Notes under the pieces: model-generated
The model's input: only the letters and a program-made list of their open reading frames with translations
Databases searched by the model: none
What the model was told of the DNA's origin: nothing
Translations under genes and position numbers: made by a program
In this document: in pieces, positions 36,831 to 48,337 of the stretch
Layout: the number at the start of each line of letters is the position of its first letter
Numbering within the stretch: the stretch's first letter is position 1
Assembly (NCBI GenBank): GCA_963763325.1
Contig: CAVXOL010000024.1
Location: 744,001 to 808,000 of the forward strand
Direction: 5' to 3'
DNA length: 64,000 bases
Origin: JBBECJ01 sp963763325
GTDB taxonomy: Bacteria; Chloroflexota; Chloroflexia; Thermomicrobiales; CFX8

Positions 36831-37006
36831 AGCGGGCGCAACCAGTAAGCCCCTCCCGACGTAGTTCGGGAGTTGATGCACATGCTTGGGAAGGTATCTC
36901 GTCACCCTTCATCGGTCGGTGGCCGCGACGCGCGCGGTACGACCATCTATCACCCTCGACCCTCGATTCGCGTTGATGGCGCCCGGCCAGGCCGGGAGGT
37001 GTCGTC

Positions 37007-38314
37007 ATGCGCGTAAGACGAGCGGGTCTCTGGAACAACTACGACTTCATGCAACTCTGGACATCGGAGACGGTGTCGCAAATCGGCGCGCAGATCACAC
37101 TCGTCGCGCTGCCATTGCTGGCCGCCCTCTCGCTCGACGCATCAGCCGCCGAGATGGGGATGTTGACGGCAGCCGGGACAGCGCCGCCGCTGCTGCTAGG
37201 CCTCTTCGCAGGCGTCTGGATCGATCGACTGCGACGGAGACCGATCATGGTCGCGACCGATTTCGGTCGTGCTGCGGTCCTGCTGGCGATCCCGATCCTC
37301 TGGTGGATGGACGTCCTTCAGATCGAGATGCTGTATGCCGTCGCGTTCATCGTCGGCGTCCAGTCGCTCTTTTTCGACGTCGCCTGGGTGACGTTTCTAC
37401 CAGCCGTCGTCCGGCGCGACCAGCTCATTGAGGGAAATAGCAAGCTGCAGGCGAGCGCATCGGCCGCGCAGGTTGCCGGGCCGGGGCTGGCCGGTCTGCT
37501 GGTCGGGATCGCCGGCGCGCCAGTCGCGATTCTTGTTGATGCCGTCTCGTATCTCGTCTCGGCCGCATTCATCCTGCGCGTCAGGACGAAAGAGAAGCAA
37601 CCGGAGCGACACGCCGACTCACACGTTCTGCGCGAGATGCGTGAAGGGCTGTCAGTCGTCGTCAGCAATCCGATCCTGCGGGCGATCGCAGCCTCCGGCG
37701 CAACGGTCAGCCTCTTTGGATACATCTTTCTGGCCGTCTACGTCCTGTTCATGACCGAGGAGCTTGGCTTCTCGGCGACGGAGGTCGGCCTCGTCTTCAG
37801 CCTCGGCGGGTTCGGCGCGATCTTCGGCGCGATTCTGGCCGAGCCAATCAAGCGGTGGATCGGGATCGGGCCAGCCATCATCTTCGGACGGATCGGCTTC
37901 GGGTTAGGTGGGTTGCTGGTTCCGATGGCGGTTCTTGCGCCGTCGTTCGAGGTGCCGCTGGTGCTGGGCGCCGAGTTTCTGCAATGGTTGATGTACCTGA
38001 TCGCGATCGTCAACGAGGTCAGCCTGCGCCAGAGTGTGACGCCCGACCGGCTACTCGGCCGCGTCAACGCGACGATGCGCTTCCTCAATGCCGGCATGAT
38101 CCCGATCGGCGCGCTGATCGGTGGAATGCTCGGCGGGCTGATCGGTCTGCGGGAGACACTGCTCGTCGGCGTCGCCGGGATGCTGATCACTGGCCTCTGG
38201 GTGTACCTTTCGCCGCTGCGAACTACCCGCGACACCCCGATGGCGATCGACGACGATTCTGGACCAACACCTTTCCCGTCAACTGAATCTGGTACTTCGG
38301 TCCTAACGCCATGA
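37007..38314 (+). CDS. MFS transporter, multidrug/siderophore exporter type
   Basis: A 435-residue major facilitator with about 11-12 helices. It opens MRVRRAGLWNNYDFMQLWTSETVSQIGAQI, the MFS_3 (EntS-like) start; the loop 2-3 motif is FAGVWIDRLRRRPIMVATDFGRA. The second half has GFSATEVGLVFSLGGFGAIFGAIL and LLGRVNATMRFLNAGMIPIGALIGGMLGG. The C-terminus is a Ser/Thr/Pro tail. Substrate is unknown; the family usually exports drugs or siderophores. It is followed at 147 bases by the giant secreted protein on the same strand. Confidence 0.9.
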   Translation: MRVRRAGLWNNYDFMQLWTSETVSQIGAQITLVALPLLAALSLDASAAEMGMLTAAGTAPPLLLGLFAGVWIDRLRRRPIMVATDFGRAAVLLAIPILWWMDVLQIEMLYAVAFIVGVQSLFFDVAWVTFLPAVVRRDQLIEGNSKLQASASAAQVAGPGLAGLLVGIAGAPVAILVDAVSYLVSAAFILRVRTKEKQPERHADSHVLREMREGLSVVVSNPILRAIAASGATVSLFGYIFLAVYVLFMTEELGFSATEVGLVFSLGGFGAIFGAILAEPIKRWIGIGPAIIFGRIGFGLGGLLVPMAVLAPSFEVPLVLGAEFLQWLMYLIAIVNEVSLRQSVTPDRLLGRVNATMRFLNAGMIPIGALIGGMLGGLIGLRETLLVGVAGMLITGLWVYLSPLRTTRDTPMAIDDDSGPTPFPSTESGTSVLTP

Positions 38315-38461
38315 TTCTCCTTGCACTTCGGACGTTCCAGGCAGATACTCTCCTGACAACCTATGACGATCGTCAGGCATATCAAGCTGGAGCGTCCGAA
38401 GGACCAACTTCCGGCAGGACAAACACGATCACCCTGCGTGGTGGTTCGAGGAGGAGATGGG

Positions 38462-41400
38462 ATGTCGAGCACCACCGCGCGCCGGATTGGCGTGTCCCAA
38501 CTGGCCGTCATTGCCGCGCTCCTGCTGGCCGGCCTGTTGGTGGCCCAGCAGTCAGCCGAGGCGCAGTCATCGCAGACACTGAGCTTCGTCTGCTCCGATC
38601 GAGTGGGACAGCTCTTCATCGTCGGCGGAACCTCAACATGCCCAGCCGGCTTCACGCGTGTTGACCTTTCAGGCACCAGTCCGGCCGTCACCGTCTGCGT
38701 GACACCGATCACCAACACCGTCCGGATCGCGGGCCAGCCGGTGCCGTGCATGTTCTTCGAGCAGACCGTCATCCTCCACGGCCCAACCGAGACATTCGCC
38801 TGCTCCAGCATGCCGCTCAATCGCTCGTTTCGGCTGCGGATGCTGCTAGCCGACGCGAACGGTCAGTGTCGCCCTGGGAGCTACCGGCTCGTCATCCCGC
38901 CCGGCAACCCGGTTGCTGCCGACGATAGCTACGTGACCGGCTTCGAGACACCACTCATCGTCCCGGCGCCAGGTGTGCTGGCCAATGACGCCAGCAACTC
39001 CGGCACGGTCGTCGGGTTCGACGCGATTTCCAGCCAGGGTGGCGTCGTCAGTGTCGCGCCGGACGGTGGGTTCACCTATACGCCACCGACCAGCTTCGTC
39101 GGGACCGACATGTTCGGCTACACGATCTCGAATGGGACCAGTGCCAGCAGCGCGACCGTCACGATCGAGGTGATGCACTTCACGGTCGCCAACGACGACG
39201 AGTACGTCATCGACGACACCTTCACCGGCTCGATCCCGGCACCGGGGGTGCTCGGCAACGACGAGGTCAATGGCGCGACGATCACGGCCTATGACGCGGC
39301 GACGACGGCCGGTGGGACGGTCGTCCTCAACGCCGATGGGAGCTTCAGCTACACGCCGCCGGCCATCGAACCGGCCAGTGACACGTTCACCTACACGCTG
39401 ACCAATCCGGTTGGCAGTTCGACGGCGACCGTGACGTTGAACTTCAACGAGCCGCCGGTGGCAACCAATGACGACTACACCGTAGATGAGGACGGGGTGC
39501 TCTCTGTCGCCACACCTGGCGTCCTTGACAACGATACTGACCCAGACGGGGATCCGCTGAGCGCCGTGCTGGTGACCGATGTCACCAATGGCACACTCAC
39601 CCTCAACGCCGATGGAAGCTTCACCTACACGCCGGACGCGAACTTCTTCGGCAGCGACAGCTTTACGTATTACGCCCAGGACGGCCAGGGCGGGCAGTCG
39701 ACGGCAGCCACCGTCACGATCACGATCACCCCGGTCAATGACCCGCCTGACGCGGTCGACGATACCTTCACCGTGCTCGAGGACAGTGGCCTGACCACGC
39801 TCGATGTGCTGGCCAACGACACGATCGCTCCGGATACCGGCGAGACGCTGACGATGTCCTTTCCACCGAATTCGCCGTCGGGACCAGGGGACGAGACCAA
39901 CAATGGGACCGTCGTCTTCTACACCACGTTCTCGAACCAGAACGGGGCGGATTCCTTTGTCTACATCGTCAACGACGGCAATGGTGGGAGCGACACAGCG
40001 ACGGTGTCCGTGACCGTCACGCCGGTAAACGACGCTCCGAGCTTCATCAAAGGCGCCGATCAGACCATCGTCGAAGACACGCCGACAACCGTCAACGGCT
40101 GGGCGACGAGTATCAGCCCTGGCCCGGCTGACGAGACCGGGCAGATCTTGACGTTTGAAGTGGTGAGCTCGTCCGACCCGAGCATCATCCCAACCTCGGG
40201 CGTGAGTATCGACCCCGCAACCGGCAACCTGACAATCACGCCGGCAGCGAACGCCTCCGGCGGGCCGGTCACGATCACGATCCGGCTCACCGACGATGGC
40301 GGGACCGAGAACGGCGGAGCCGACACATCAGCAGATCAGACGTTCCAGGTGACCGTCACCGGTGCGAACGACGGACCGACGGCCAGTGACCAGAGTGTCA
40401 GCACGACGGAAGATCTGGCGACGACGATTACGCTGACGGGCAGTGACATCGACGGTGACAGCCTGACCTTCGCGATTGGGACCGGGCCGACCAACGGCAG
40501 CCTTGGCGCGATTGGCACGCCAACGTGCGCTGCGGGAAGCTGCTCAGCGACGGTGACCTACACGCCAGACGCTGACACCAACGGCGATGATAGCTTCACC
40601 TTCACGGTCTTCGACGGCTCGGCGACTTCGGCACCGGCAACCATCTCGATTACCGTCAGCCCGGTCGCCGATGCGCCTGTTGCCAACGACGACACGTACG
40701 ACACTGACGGTGCGGCAACCCTGAACGTGCCAGCGCCAGGTGTTCTCGGCAACGACACCGACGCCGATGGGAATACGCTCACGGCGGTGCTTGTCGACGA
40801 TGTGTCACGGTGGAACGCTGACGTTCAACGCCGACGGCTCGTTCAGCTACACGGCTGACTCCGGAACCGTCTCGGACAGCTTCACGTACATGGCCAACGA
40901 CGGACAGGAGGACTCCAACGTCGCGACCGTCACGATCACGATCAACGCCCTGCCGGTCGCGGACGCCCAGAGCGTCAGCACCGACGAGGACGTGCCGCTC
41001 ACGATCACGCTGACCGCATCGGACGCCGATGACGAGAACCTCACGTTCGCGATTGCCGCCGGGCCGAGCAATGGCTCGCTCGGGACGATCAGTGCTGCGG
41101 ACTGCACCGCGCGTGAACACCTGTAGCGCGACGGTCCTCTACACGCCGGGCACCAACTTCAACGGCACCGATAGCTTCACGTTCACCGTCAACGACGGGC
41201 ACGTGAACTCAGCCGCCGCGACGATCTCAATCACGGTTGACCCGATTAACGACGCCCCAATCTTCAACGCGGGCGTCGATCAGACGGTGTTAGAAGACAG
41301 CGGCGCAACGACGGTCGATGGTTGGGCAACAGGCATCTCTCCTGGCCCGACGGTCGATGAGGCCGGCCAGACAGTCACGTTCGGTGTGACCAACGACAAC

Positions 41401-44400
41401 AACCCGTTATTCAGCGTTCAGCCGGACGTCGACGAGGCGACTGGCGACCTGACGTTTACCGTGGCGCCAAACGCGTTCGGCTCTGCCATCGTCACGGTGA
41501 CGCTCAGCGACGATGGCGGCACGTCCAACGGCGGCGATGACACGTCTGACTCGCAAACATTCACGATTACCGTCACGGCCGTCAACGACCTGCCAAGCTT
41601 CACGTCTGGCGCCACTGTCACGGTGACCGAGGACTCCGCGCCATACTCAGCCGGCTGGGCGACAGCCATCTCTGCCGGACCCAACGAGACCGGGCAGACG
41701 CTGGCGTTTGTGATCGACTCCAACGACAACAGCGCCCTCTTCACGGGCGGCGGCCAACCGGCAATCGCATCGAACGGGACGCTGACGTTCACACTGGCAC
41801 CGGACGCATTTGGAACTGCGACGCTGTCGGTGCGCCTGACCGACAACGGCGGTACGGCGAACGGCGGCGTCGACACGACGACGGCGGTGTCGCTGACGAT
41901 CACAATCAACCCGATCAACGATGCGCCGACCTTGGCGGGCGGCACGACCAAGTCCCACGACGCAACGGCCCACCTCGAGTTGACCGTCACCCAGAACCTA
42001 CTCTTCGACGCAGCCGACAAGGCGAACGAAGTGAGCGCTGGGTCGGTGCTCTCGGCGCGCGTGGCCAACGATCCTGCTTCGGCAGTTCTGGCTGATGGCA
42101 CCGAGCTGACGACGACACGGGCGGCAAGGTCATCATCACGGCCACCGGTTTCCGCTATCAGCCGCCAGCCGGCGTCACCGGCGGCGCTCCGGACACGGCT
42201 GCCTACTTCATCTGCGACACGGGTTTCCCGGCACCAGGGCTGTGCACACAACTCACGCTCAGCTTCACGATCGGCGGCGAGCTGGTCTGGTTTATCAACG
42301 GCAGCGCGAGCGCAGGCGGGACCGGCACAATGTTCGCGCCGTTCAACACCATCACCGCCTTCAACACCTACAACGCGGCCAACGCGGCGCTGACTGGCGG
42401 TGACGTAGTCTTCCTGTACAGCGGCACCTACACCAACGGCATCACGCTCGTGGCGGGCCAGCGGCTGTTCGGCCAGGGCGCGCCGGTCGGCACGGCCTTC
42501 CACACGGCCACCTGGCTGGCAGCCCCGGCAACGGGCAGCGCTTACCCGAGTATCGTCGGGACGGCCCCGAACATCGACACCGCATCCGGCGCATACGCCG
42601 TCACCCTGAACGCGACCACCGGCAACAACACGCTGCGCTACCTGACGCTCGGCACCGCAGCGGCACGGGCTGGAGCCGGCATCACCGGCACGAGCTTCGG
42701 GACGCTGACGGTGGGGGACGTGTCGATCGACACGGACGGGCAGGCGCTCAGCCTGACAAATGGGACGCTGGCGCCAGTGACCGGCACGAACGGGTTCAAC
42801 ACGGTCAATTCAATCGGCGGCACGAACAACGTCGCCCTCGCCTCGATCGCCACCAGCGCATGCGTTCAGCTTCGGAACGGGAGCGTTGAGCGGAGCGACG
42901 AGCAACGGCGTCATGATCTCGCAGCAGAACGGCACGTTCACCTTCGCACAGACGATCCAGAACAGTGGATCGGGCGCCCAGGCCGTCAGCATCCTGAACC
43001 GGACCGGCGGCACGGTCACCTTCTCCGGCTCCATCAACCCGACGAACCCGGACACGGCCGCCCCCACCGCCAACTCGCGTGGCATCTCGATCTCCAGCAG
43101 TGCGGGCACCTACACCTTCAGCGGAGCGCAGGTCAAGATCGCCAGCGCGACGCTGGCTGGCGTAAGCGTGACAGGCGGCTCTGCGACGGTCGAGTTCACC
43201 GGCGGGCGGCTGGCTATCGTCACAACGACCGGCAATGGAATCAGCGCCACTGATGGGACGCTGCGTGTGACCGGCGCGAATAACACGATCAGTTCGACTG
43301 GCGGCATCGCGCTCAACGTGAACGGCGCAGCCATCGGCACAGGTGGGCTGAGCTTCATCAGCATTTCGGCCAACGGCGGGGCGAACGGTATCGTCCTTAA
43401 CAACACAGGCTCAACCGCGGGCCTGATTGTGATTGGTGATGGCAGCGGCGCGTCGAACGGTTCCGGCGGTCATATCCAGAACACCACTGGATCGGCAATC
43501 GTGCTGACAAGCACCAGAAGCATCTCGCTGACGCAGCTCAACGTCACTAACACCGGCAACCACGCAATCAACATCAACTCAGTCACGAACTTTATCTACC
43601 AGGACGCGTCCGTGATCGACGGCGGAGACTCGAACGACGAGCACCCCATCAACATCCTCAACCTCTTCGGAACCTCCTCACTCATCGAGGATGTCATCCT
43701 CGATGACATCAATGAGGACGGAATCCAGATCCGTCAGAACGCGACCGACGACGGTGCGACCGACTCATTGACGTTGCGACGGTTGAACGTGCAGGACCAC
43801 AAGGCCGGCTTTGGGGAAGCTGGCATCGAGATACAAACCGATCTCGCGTCCATGTTCAGCCTGCTGGTCGACGACAGTGACTTCGCGATCAATACGAACG
43901 CCGTTCTGGGCGTGGCGATGAGCACGGCGGCGTCCCACACCGGCACGCTGACCGTCACCGTGCAGAACAGTGTATTCAACTGCGCGAATGCGTTTGGCAT
44001 GGGCTCCATCCAGGCGCTCGGAGGCGGGAGCGGTACCGCAAACTATGTAGTGACCGGTAACCAGGTCATCGGCACGAAATTCGACGGCATCCGCATCAAC
44101 AACGACGGTACACAGACGACGAACGCGACCGTGTCGAACAATTCCGTGACCGGCAGCGGAGCGACCAACAACGGCGAGGGCATCACAATGCGCCAAGATG
44201 AGAATGGTACATTGATTGCGCTGATCAGCAACAACACCGTCAGCGAGTTCAAGGCTAGCGGCATTCACATCCAGGCACAGGACAACACTATTGATGATGC
44301 CGGTTTGGAGACGAGCGTGACGATCACGGGAAACAACGCCACAGTCCGATCCGACGGCTTCGGCGCCGGACTGTTGATTGACGTTGGCACTGGTGACGGA

Positions 44401-44640
44401 GTGTCGAGAAACGATGTCTGTGCGAACGTGACCGGCAACACGTTGTCCGGGACGGGAACGGCTGCGTTCTTCGACTTCGACATCACGCTTCAGTTGAATG
44501 AAACCGCGAACGCAAGTCTGCGGATCACGCAAGCCTCCGAGGTGGCTCTTGGAACGGCGAACAATGGCGCGGATGTCAGCGCGTTTGCGAATCCGCCAAA
44601 CACGATCGTTTACAACGGCGGGACGTGCTCAACGCCATAG
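38462..44640 (+). CDS. Giant secreted adhesin-like protein, four frameshifts
   Basis: Four reading frames join into one protein of about 2,060 residues. Start ATG 38462 has AGGAGGAGATGGG upstream; the signal peptide is SQLAVIAALLLAGLLVAQQSAEA. A Cys-containing head is followed by tandem Ig/cadherin-like repeats (PVAADDSYVTGFETPLIVPA, VLANDASNSG, VTITPVNDPPD...), each ending with N-D-x-P/A, then a right-handed parallel beta-helix region from about 42330. Breaks lie near 40805, 41105, 42110 and 42862, mostly +1. No sortase or PEP-CTERM anchor is seen at the end (NTIVYNGGTCSTP). Probable cell-surface or matrix protein. Confidence 0.8.
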
Positions 44641-44816
44641 TGACGCCGACGATATCCGTAAGAGCAAAGCGGGATGGTTTGGCTGCAGTCGCTGCCAGAC
44701 CGCCCGCATTTGACGAGCCGTCAGCGGCGCGGTTGAACGATGACAAAGGTTCAATTCCATTAGATCGCTGATGAATCGCTACCTATTGAGGCCGCGCTGT
44801 TCCCCGGTGATACAAC

Positions 44817-45788
44817 TCATCTTCCGATCGCGGCCTCGGCCAACGCCGCCACGAGTTCATCCTCGGTGAAGAGACCTTCGACACGCCAGGTGACGGTGCC
44901 GTTGGCGTCGATGACATACAGCCAGGGTTCGGTCGTCAGGCCGAAGTCGTGCATCGGCTGGGCGAACTGGAAGCCGTTCGCCTCCGGGTTGGGCAGGCCG
45001 CTGTAGACCTCGACGTGGACGAAGTTGAGCTGGTCGCCGTAGCGCTGCTGGAGGCCGCTGACGATCTCGTAGTCGGGGCCGCAGAAGCGGGTCTGGCAGA
45101 AGGCCGGTGTCGCGAAGAGGACGACGGTCGGCTTGTCGTTGGCCAGCGCGTCGGCGATCGAGAGGTCGTAGAAGGCCGGGTTCGGCTCGGTCGCCGACGT
45201 GAGCAGCGTCAGGTCATCGTCAACGTCGGCAGCGGTCGGAGAATCGACGGCCGGGGCTTGCTCGCCGATCGCGAGGCTCGGGCTGTCGGCCAGGACATCG
45301 AAGACGATGTTGCGGGACAGTGTCGTGCCATCCTCGCGAGTTGCGTCGATCTGGACACCCCAGCGGCCGGCGCGGTCGAACGTGCGCTGGTTGGCGTAGA
45401 TGACGGTCAGCCCGTCGAGCGAGGCAAGCCGCTCGGCAGTCGCTTCTGACTCCAGGACCGGCGCAACCGCGTTGCTCAGGTCGTAGTAGGTAAACGCGAC
45501 CTCGGCATCGTCGATGATGGCGTTGTCGGGCGTCTGGAGGCCGACCGCGAAGCGGTTCTCGCCGACAACGAGTTCGGACGCGACGAGGTAGACCTGCATT
45601 TCAGCGGCTTCTTCGGTCTCAACTGGTGTGAGATTCGGATGGTCGTGGCTCTGAGCGCCCGTTTCAGTCCCGGTCAACGGCGACTGACTCGACGCTCCAG
45701 GCGAATCGTCACTCTCGCCACAGGCGCTGGCCAGCAGCATAACCGCCACGAGCATCAGCCAAGGCGTTCGAATCGCGAACGAACCCAC
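44817..45788 (-). CDS. Lipoprotein with thioredoxin-like C-terminal domain
   Basis: A 323-residue lipoprotein: signal MGSFAIRTPWLMLVAVMLLASAC with the lipobox LASAC, then a Ser/Asp/Thr-rich linker and an Ig-like part (LVVGENRFAVGLQTPDNAII). The C-terminal 120 residues look thioredoxin-like (KPTVVLFATPAFCQTRFCGP...DQLNFVHVEVYSG...EPWLYVIDANGTVTWRVEGL); the cysteines are spaced CxxxxC rather than CxxC. It is likely attached to the outer face of the membrane. No partner genes are adjacent. Confidence 0.75.
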   Translation of the reverse strand: MGSFAIRTPWLMLVAVMLLASACGESDDSPGASSQSPLTGTETGAQSHDHPNLTPVETEEAAEMQVYLVASELVVGENRFAVGLQTPDNAIIDDAEVAFTYYDLSNAVAPVLESEATAERLASLDGLTVIYANQRTFDRAGRWGVQIDATREDGTTLSRNIVFDVLADSPSLAIGEQAPAVDSPTAADVDDDLTLLTSATEPNPAFYDLSIADALANDKPTVVLFATPAFCQTRFCGPDYEIVSGLQQRYGDQLNFVHVEVYSGLPNPEANGFQFAQPMHDFGLTTEPWLYVIDANGTVTWRVEGLFTEDELVAALAEAAIGR

Positions 45789-45878
45789 TCACCCCTCGCC
45801 ACCAACAGCTACCAACACCTCAACTGTAACAGCCCCTTCACCCGTTGAAACGTTACGGGGGTTTCGTGGTGTCTGGCG

Positions 45879-46039
45879 TCTGGTAGGGGCCGATCCTGTA
45901 TCGGCCCGCGCCGTGAGGCGCCCGGTTAGAGACAGACAGCGTTTCCACACAGGCCAGGCGTTGGGGATCCACATTGAGCACGCACGGGTCAAGCGGGCGC
46001 CTCACGGCGCGGGCCGATACAGGATCGGCCCCTACCAGA
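45879..46039. repeat. Perfect 46-base inverted repeat with GTAGGGGC ends
   Basis: Bases 45879-45924 and 45994-46039 are exact inverted copies, separated by 69 bases. The outer end reads TCTGGTAGGGGCCGATCCTG and the arm is itself internally palindromic. It lies between the end of the Zn-dehydrogenase gene (stop at 46075) and the lipoprotein start. Confidence 0.9.
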
Positions 46040-46074
46040 TCGAATTCCCAAGGCTCTGGTCCCGAGTCGCGTAA

Positions 46075-47248
46075 CTACGGCTTAAGCACCACCTTGATGC
46101 ATTCGTCCTGCTTGTCGCGGAAGATCTGGTAGCCGTGCGGGGCGTCGTCCAGCGGGAGCGTGTGGCTGATGACGAAGGTTGGGTCAATGTCGCCGGCCTG
46201 GACGCGTTCGAGTAGCGGCTGGAGGTAGCGGTGCATGTGGGTCTGGCCCATCTTGAAGGTCAGCCCCTTGGCAAAGGCCATTCCCATCGGGACATTGTGA
46301 ATCACGCCGCCGTAGACACCGGGAATCGAGACGACGCCACCCTTGCGGCAGGCCTGGATCGCCTCGCGCAGAACGTGGGCACGGTCGTAGCCGCGTCTTC
46401 GTGACCTGCATGGCGCGATCAACCCACCAGTCGAGTCCATCGGCGTGCGACTCCATCCCGACGGCATCGATGCAGACATCCGGTCCACGGCCGCCAGTCA
46501 GTTCTTTGAGCGCTTCGACGACGTCGCCGACTTCCTCGTAGTTGATCGTCGTCGCCCGGCCATCAATTGCTGCCATCCGAATCCGCTCCGGAACACGATC
46601 GATCGCGATCACCTGCTCGGCGCCCAGCATCCAGGCCGACTGGATCGCGAACTGGCCGACCGGTCCGCAACCCCAGACGGCGACGGTGTCGCCGGGTTGG
46701 ATGTCGCCGTTCTCGGCCGCCATGTAGCCGGTCGGGAAGATGTCGGAGAGGAACAGCACCTGCTCGTCGGTCATGCCGTCCGGCACTTTGAGGGGTCCGA
46801 CATCAGCGAACGGAACGCGCGCGTATTCGGCCTGGCCACCGGCGTAGCCACCGTAGAGATGCGAGTAGCCATAGAGGCCGGAGCCGGAGAAGCCGTACAT
46901 CTTCTCAGCGATGTCGGCGTTCGGGTTTGAGTTGTCACACAGCGACCAGAGCTGCTTGTTACAGAAGAAACAACTCCCACAGGCGATCGTGAAGGGGACG
47001 ACAACGCGGTCGCCGACCTTGAGGTTGTTGACGCCAGAGCCAGTCTCAACGATCTCGCCCATGAACTCGTGACCGAGGATGTCTCCGGGTTCCATCGTCG
47101 GGATGAAGCCATCGTACAGGTGCAGATCCGAGCCACAGATGGCGGTCGTCGTGATCTTCACGATCGCGTCACGCGGGTTGAGGATCTGCGGGTCAGGGAC
47201 GGTTTCGACGCGAACGTCGTTCTTGCCATGCCAGGTGAGTGCGCGCAT
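46075..47248 (-). CDS. Zinc-dependent alcohol dehydrogenase, one frameshift
   Basis: Medium-chain dehydrogenase of the formaldehyde/glutathione-independent type, about 390 residues when corrected. It opens MRALTWHGKNDVRVETVPDP; catalytic zinc ligands are AICGSDLHLYDG and GHEFMGEIVETG, the structural zinc cluster is CGSCFFCNKQLWSLCDNSN, and the NAD site is VAVWGCGPVGQFAIQSAWML. A single extra base near 46395 separates VTKTR from GYDRAHVLREAIQACRKGGV, after which the frame ends IFRDKQDECIKVVLKP. It pairs with the SRPBCC gene upstream. Confidence 0.87.
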
Positions 47249-47290
47249 TGTGATTGCTCCATTCTGAGTATTGAGTCCGCGAGTAAGAGC

Positions 47291-47349
47291 GACGGTCGCA
47301 GTCTCGCTCTGACCACGCGGGGGTTACTCGGGGCGAGGCTGCGACCGTC
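47291..47349. repeat. GGTCGCAG-word palindrome between ADH and SRPBCC genes
   Basis: GACGGTCGCAGTCTCGC (47291-47307) is complementary to GCGAGGCTGCGACCGTC (47333-47349) with one mismatch. The words match the inner parts of the GTAGGGGCGAT family (GCAGCCTCGCCC at 35521 onward). Confidence 0.65.
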
Positions 47350-47369
47350 TCCCCTGCCGGGGAGGTGTG

Positions 47370-48224
47370 TTACGGACCGGAGTCGGGACCGCCGACGACG
47401 GAATCGGAGGCTTCGACGGTCTGTCGAACCCGGTGGAGGAGCGGGTCCATTGCGCTGTCTCGACCGCCGCCACGGGGTTGGCCGTCTGTCGTTGGGTACT
47501 CACCGGTCTCCATCACGGCCTTGAAGCGCCGCAAGTCGTCGGCGATCTGCTGGCCGGGTTCCTCGCCGAAGAGTTTGGCGACCGTCGCTCCGAGCGCGCC
47601 GGCGGGTGGGTTGTACTCGATCCGGACACGTAGTTCGGTGCCACGGCCAGCCGGCGCTTCATGGAACTGCACGGCTCCAACATTCTGGATGCCGGACCCT
47701 TCGACCGAGCGCCATGAGATGACTCGACCCGTCTCGTCGTTCATGATTTCGGCATCCCACTCAACGGTTCGGCCAAACGGAGCTCTGGCGACCCAGTGGG
47801 TCAGGCCATCGTCGGTGTGGGTGACTGATTCGAGATGGCTCATGATCGACGGCAGCGACTCGACGTCGCGCCAGGCCGCGTAGACCTCGGAAGCTGGACG
47901 GTTGATCGTGATGACTTTCTCGACGCGAACGCTCCGCTCGCCTTCAGGTGCGAGCGTACGGCCGGGGATGTGTGGCAGTGCGGATACACCGCGACTGACC
48001 CCCCAGTAGACGAGGCCACCCCCAAGCAACGTCATCAGCAGGCCGCTGCCACCGCGACGGCCAATGCCGACCCCTGTCAGCAATCCGCCCCCGACGACCG
48101 GAAGCCAGTCAATCGTCGATGCTTCGGTCGCCTGTCTGGCGCGTTCGTGCTGGTCCATCGCGACGCGCAGGTTCGTTCCGCCGGGCCAGGTATCGCTGTC
48201 ATATTGCGAAGATGGTGATGCCAT
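47370..48224 (-). CDS. SRPBCC-family (cyclase/dehydrase-like) membrane protein
   Basis: A 284-residue protein from ATG 48224 with AGGAGA upstream. Its N-terminus has two hydrophobic segments (WLPVVGGGLLTGVGIGRRGG, LLMTLLGGGLVYWGVSRGVS), then a polyketide cyclase/START-like domain (VRVEKVITINRPASEVYAAW, RDVESLPSIMSHLESVTH, ... EVISWRSVEGSGIQNVGAV). SRPBCC proteins of this type commonly lie next to zinc alcohol dehydrogenases, as here. The ligand is not known. Confidence 0.82.
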   Translation of the reverse strand: MASPSSQYDSDTWPGGTNLRVAMDQHERARQATEASTIDWLPVVGGGLLTGVGIGRRGGSGLLMTLLGGGLVYWGVSRGVSALPHIPGRTLAPEGERSVRVEKVITINRPASEVYAAWRDVESLPSIMSHLESVTHTDDGLTHWVARAPFGRTVEWDAEIMNDETGRVISWRSVEGSGIQNVGAVQFHEAPAGRGTELRVRIEYNPPAGALGATVAKLFGEEPGQQIADDLRRFKAVMETGEYPTTDGQPRGGGRDSAMDPLLHRVRQTVEASDSVVGGPDSGP

Positions 48225-48337
48225 CGGGTTTGTCTCCTTGCTGGTACGACGCCGGCTCACGACGACATCCGTTCAGGTGCCGGCGAACCTGCGTTCGTCG
48301 ATGCATGTGACGTGCCAGAAGGAGATGGCTGGGGAGT

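Larger units (their letters stand above)
36517..37006. other. Structured intergenic region upstream of the MFS gene
   Basis: About 490 bases hold several hairpins: 36599-36622, 36795-36830, and CTCCCGA (36853-36859) against TCGGGAG (36866-36872), plus one small candidate ORF (36718-36807). No longer gene is seen. It separates a minus-strand gene from the plus-strand MFS gene. Confidence 0.55.

Noticed and set aside
36770..36990. T-box or other riboswitch upstream of the MFS gene
   Set aside because: GGTGGCCGCGACGCG loosely resembles a T-box core, but the conserved AGGGTGGNACCGCG and specifier features are absent, and the gene is not an aminoacyl-tRNA synthetase or amino-acid gene.
40336..40518. 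Minus-strand short frames within the adhesin gene
   Set aside because: They are shadows of repeated Ig-like units; no ribosome sites or conserved content.
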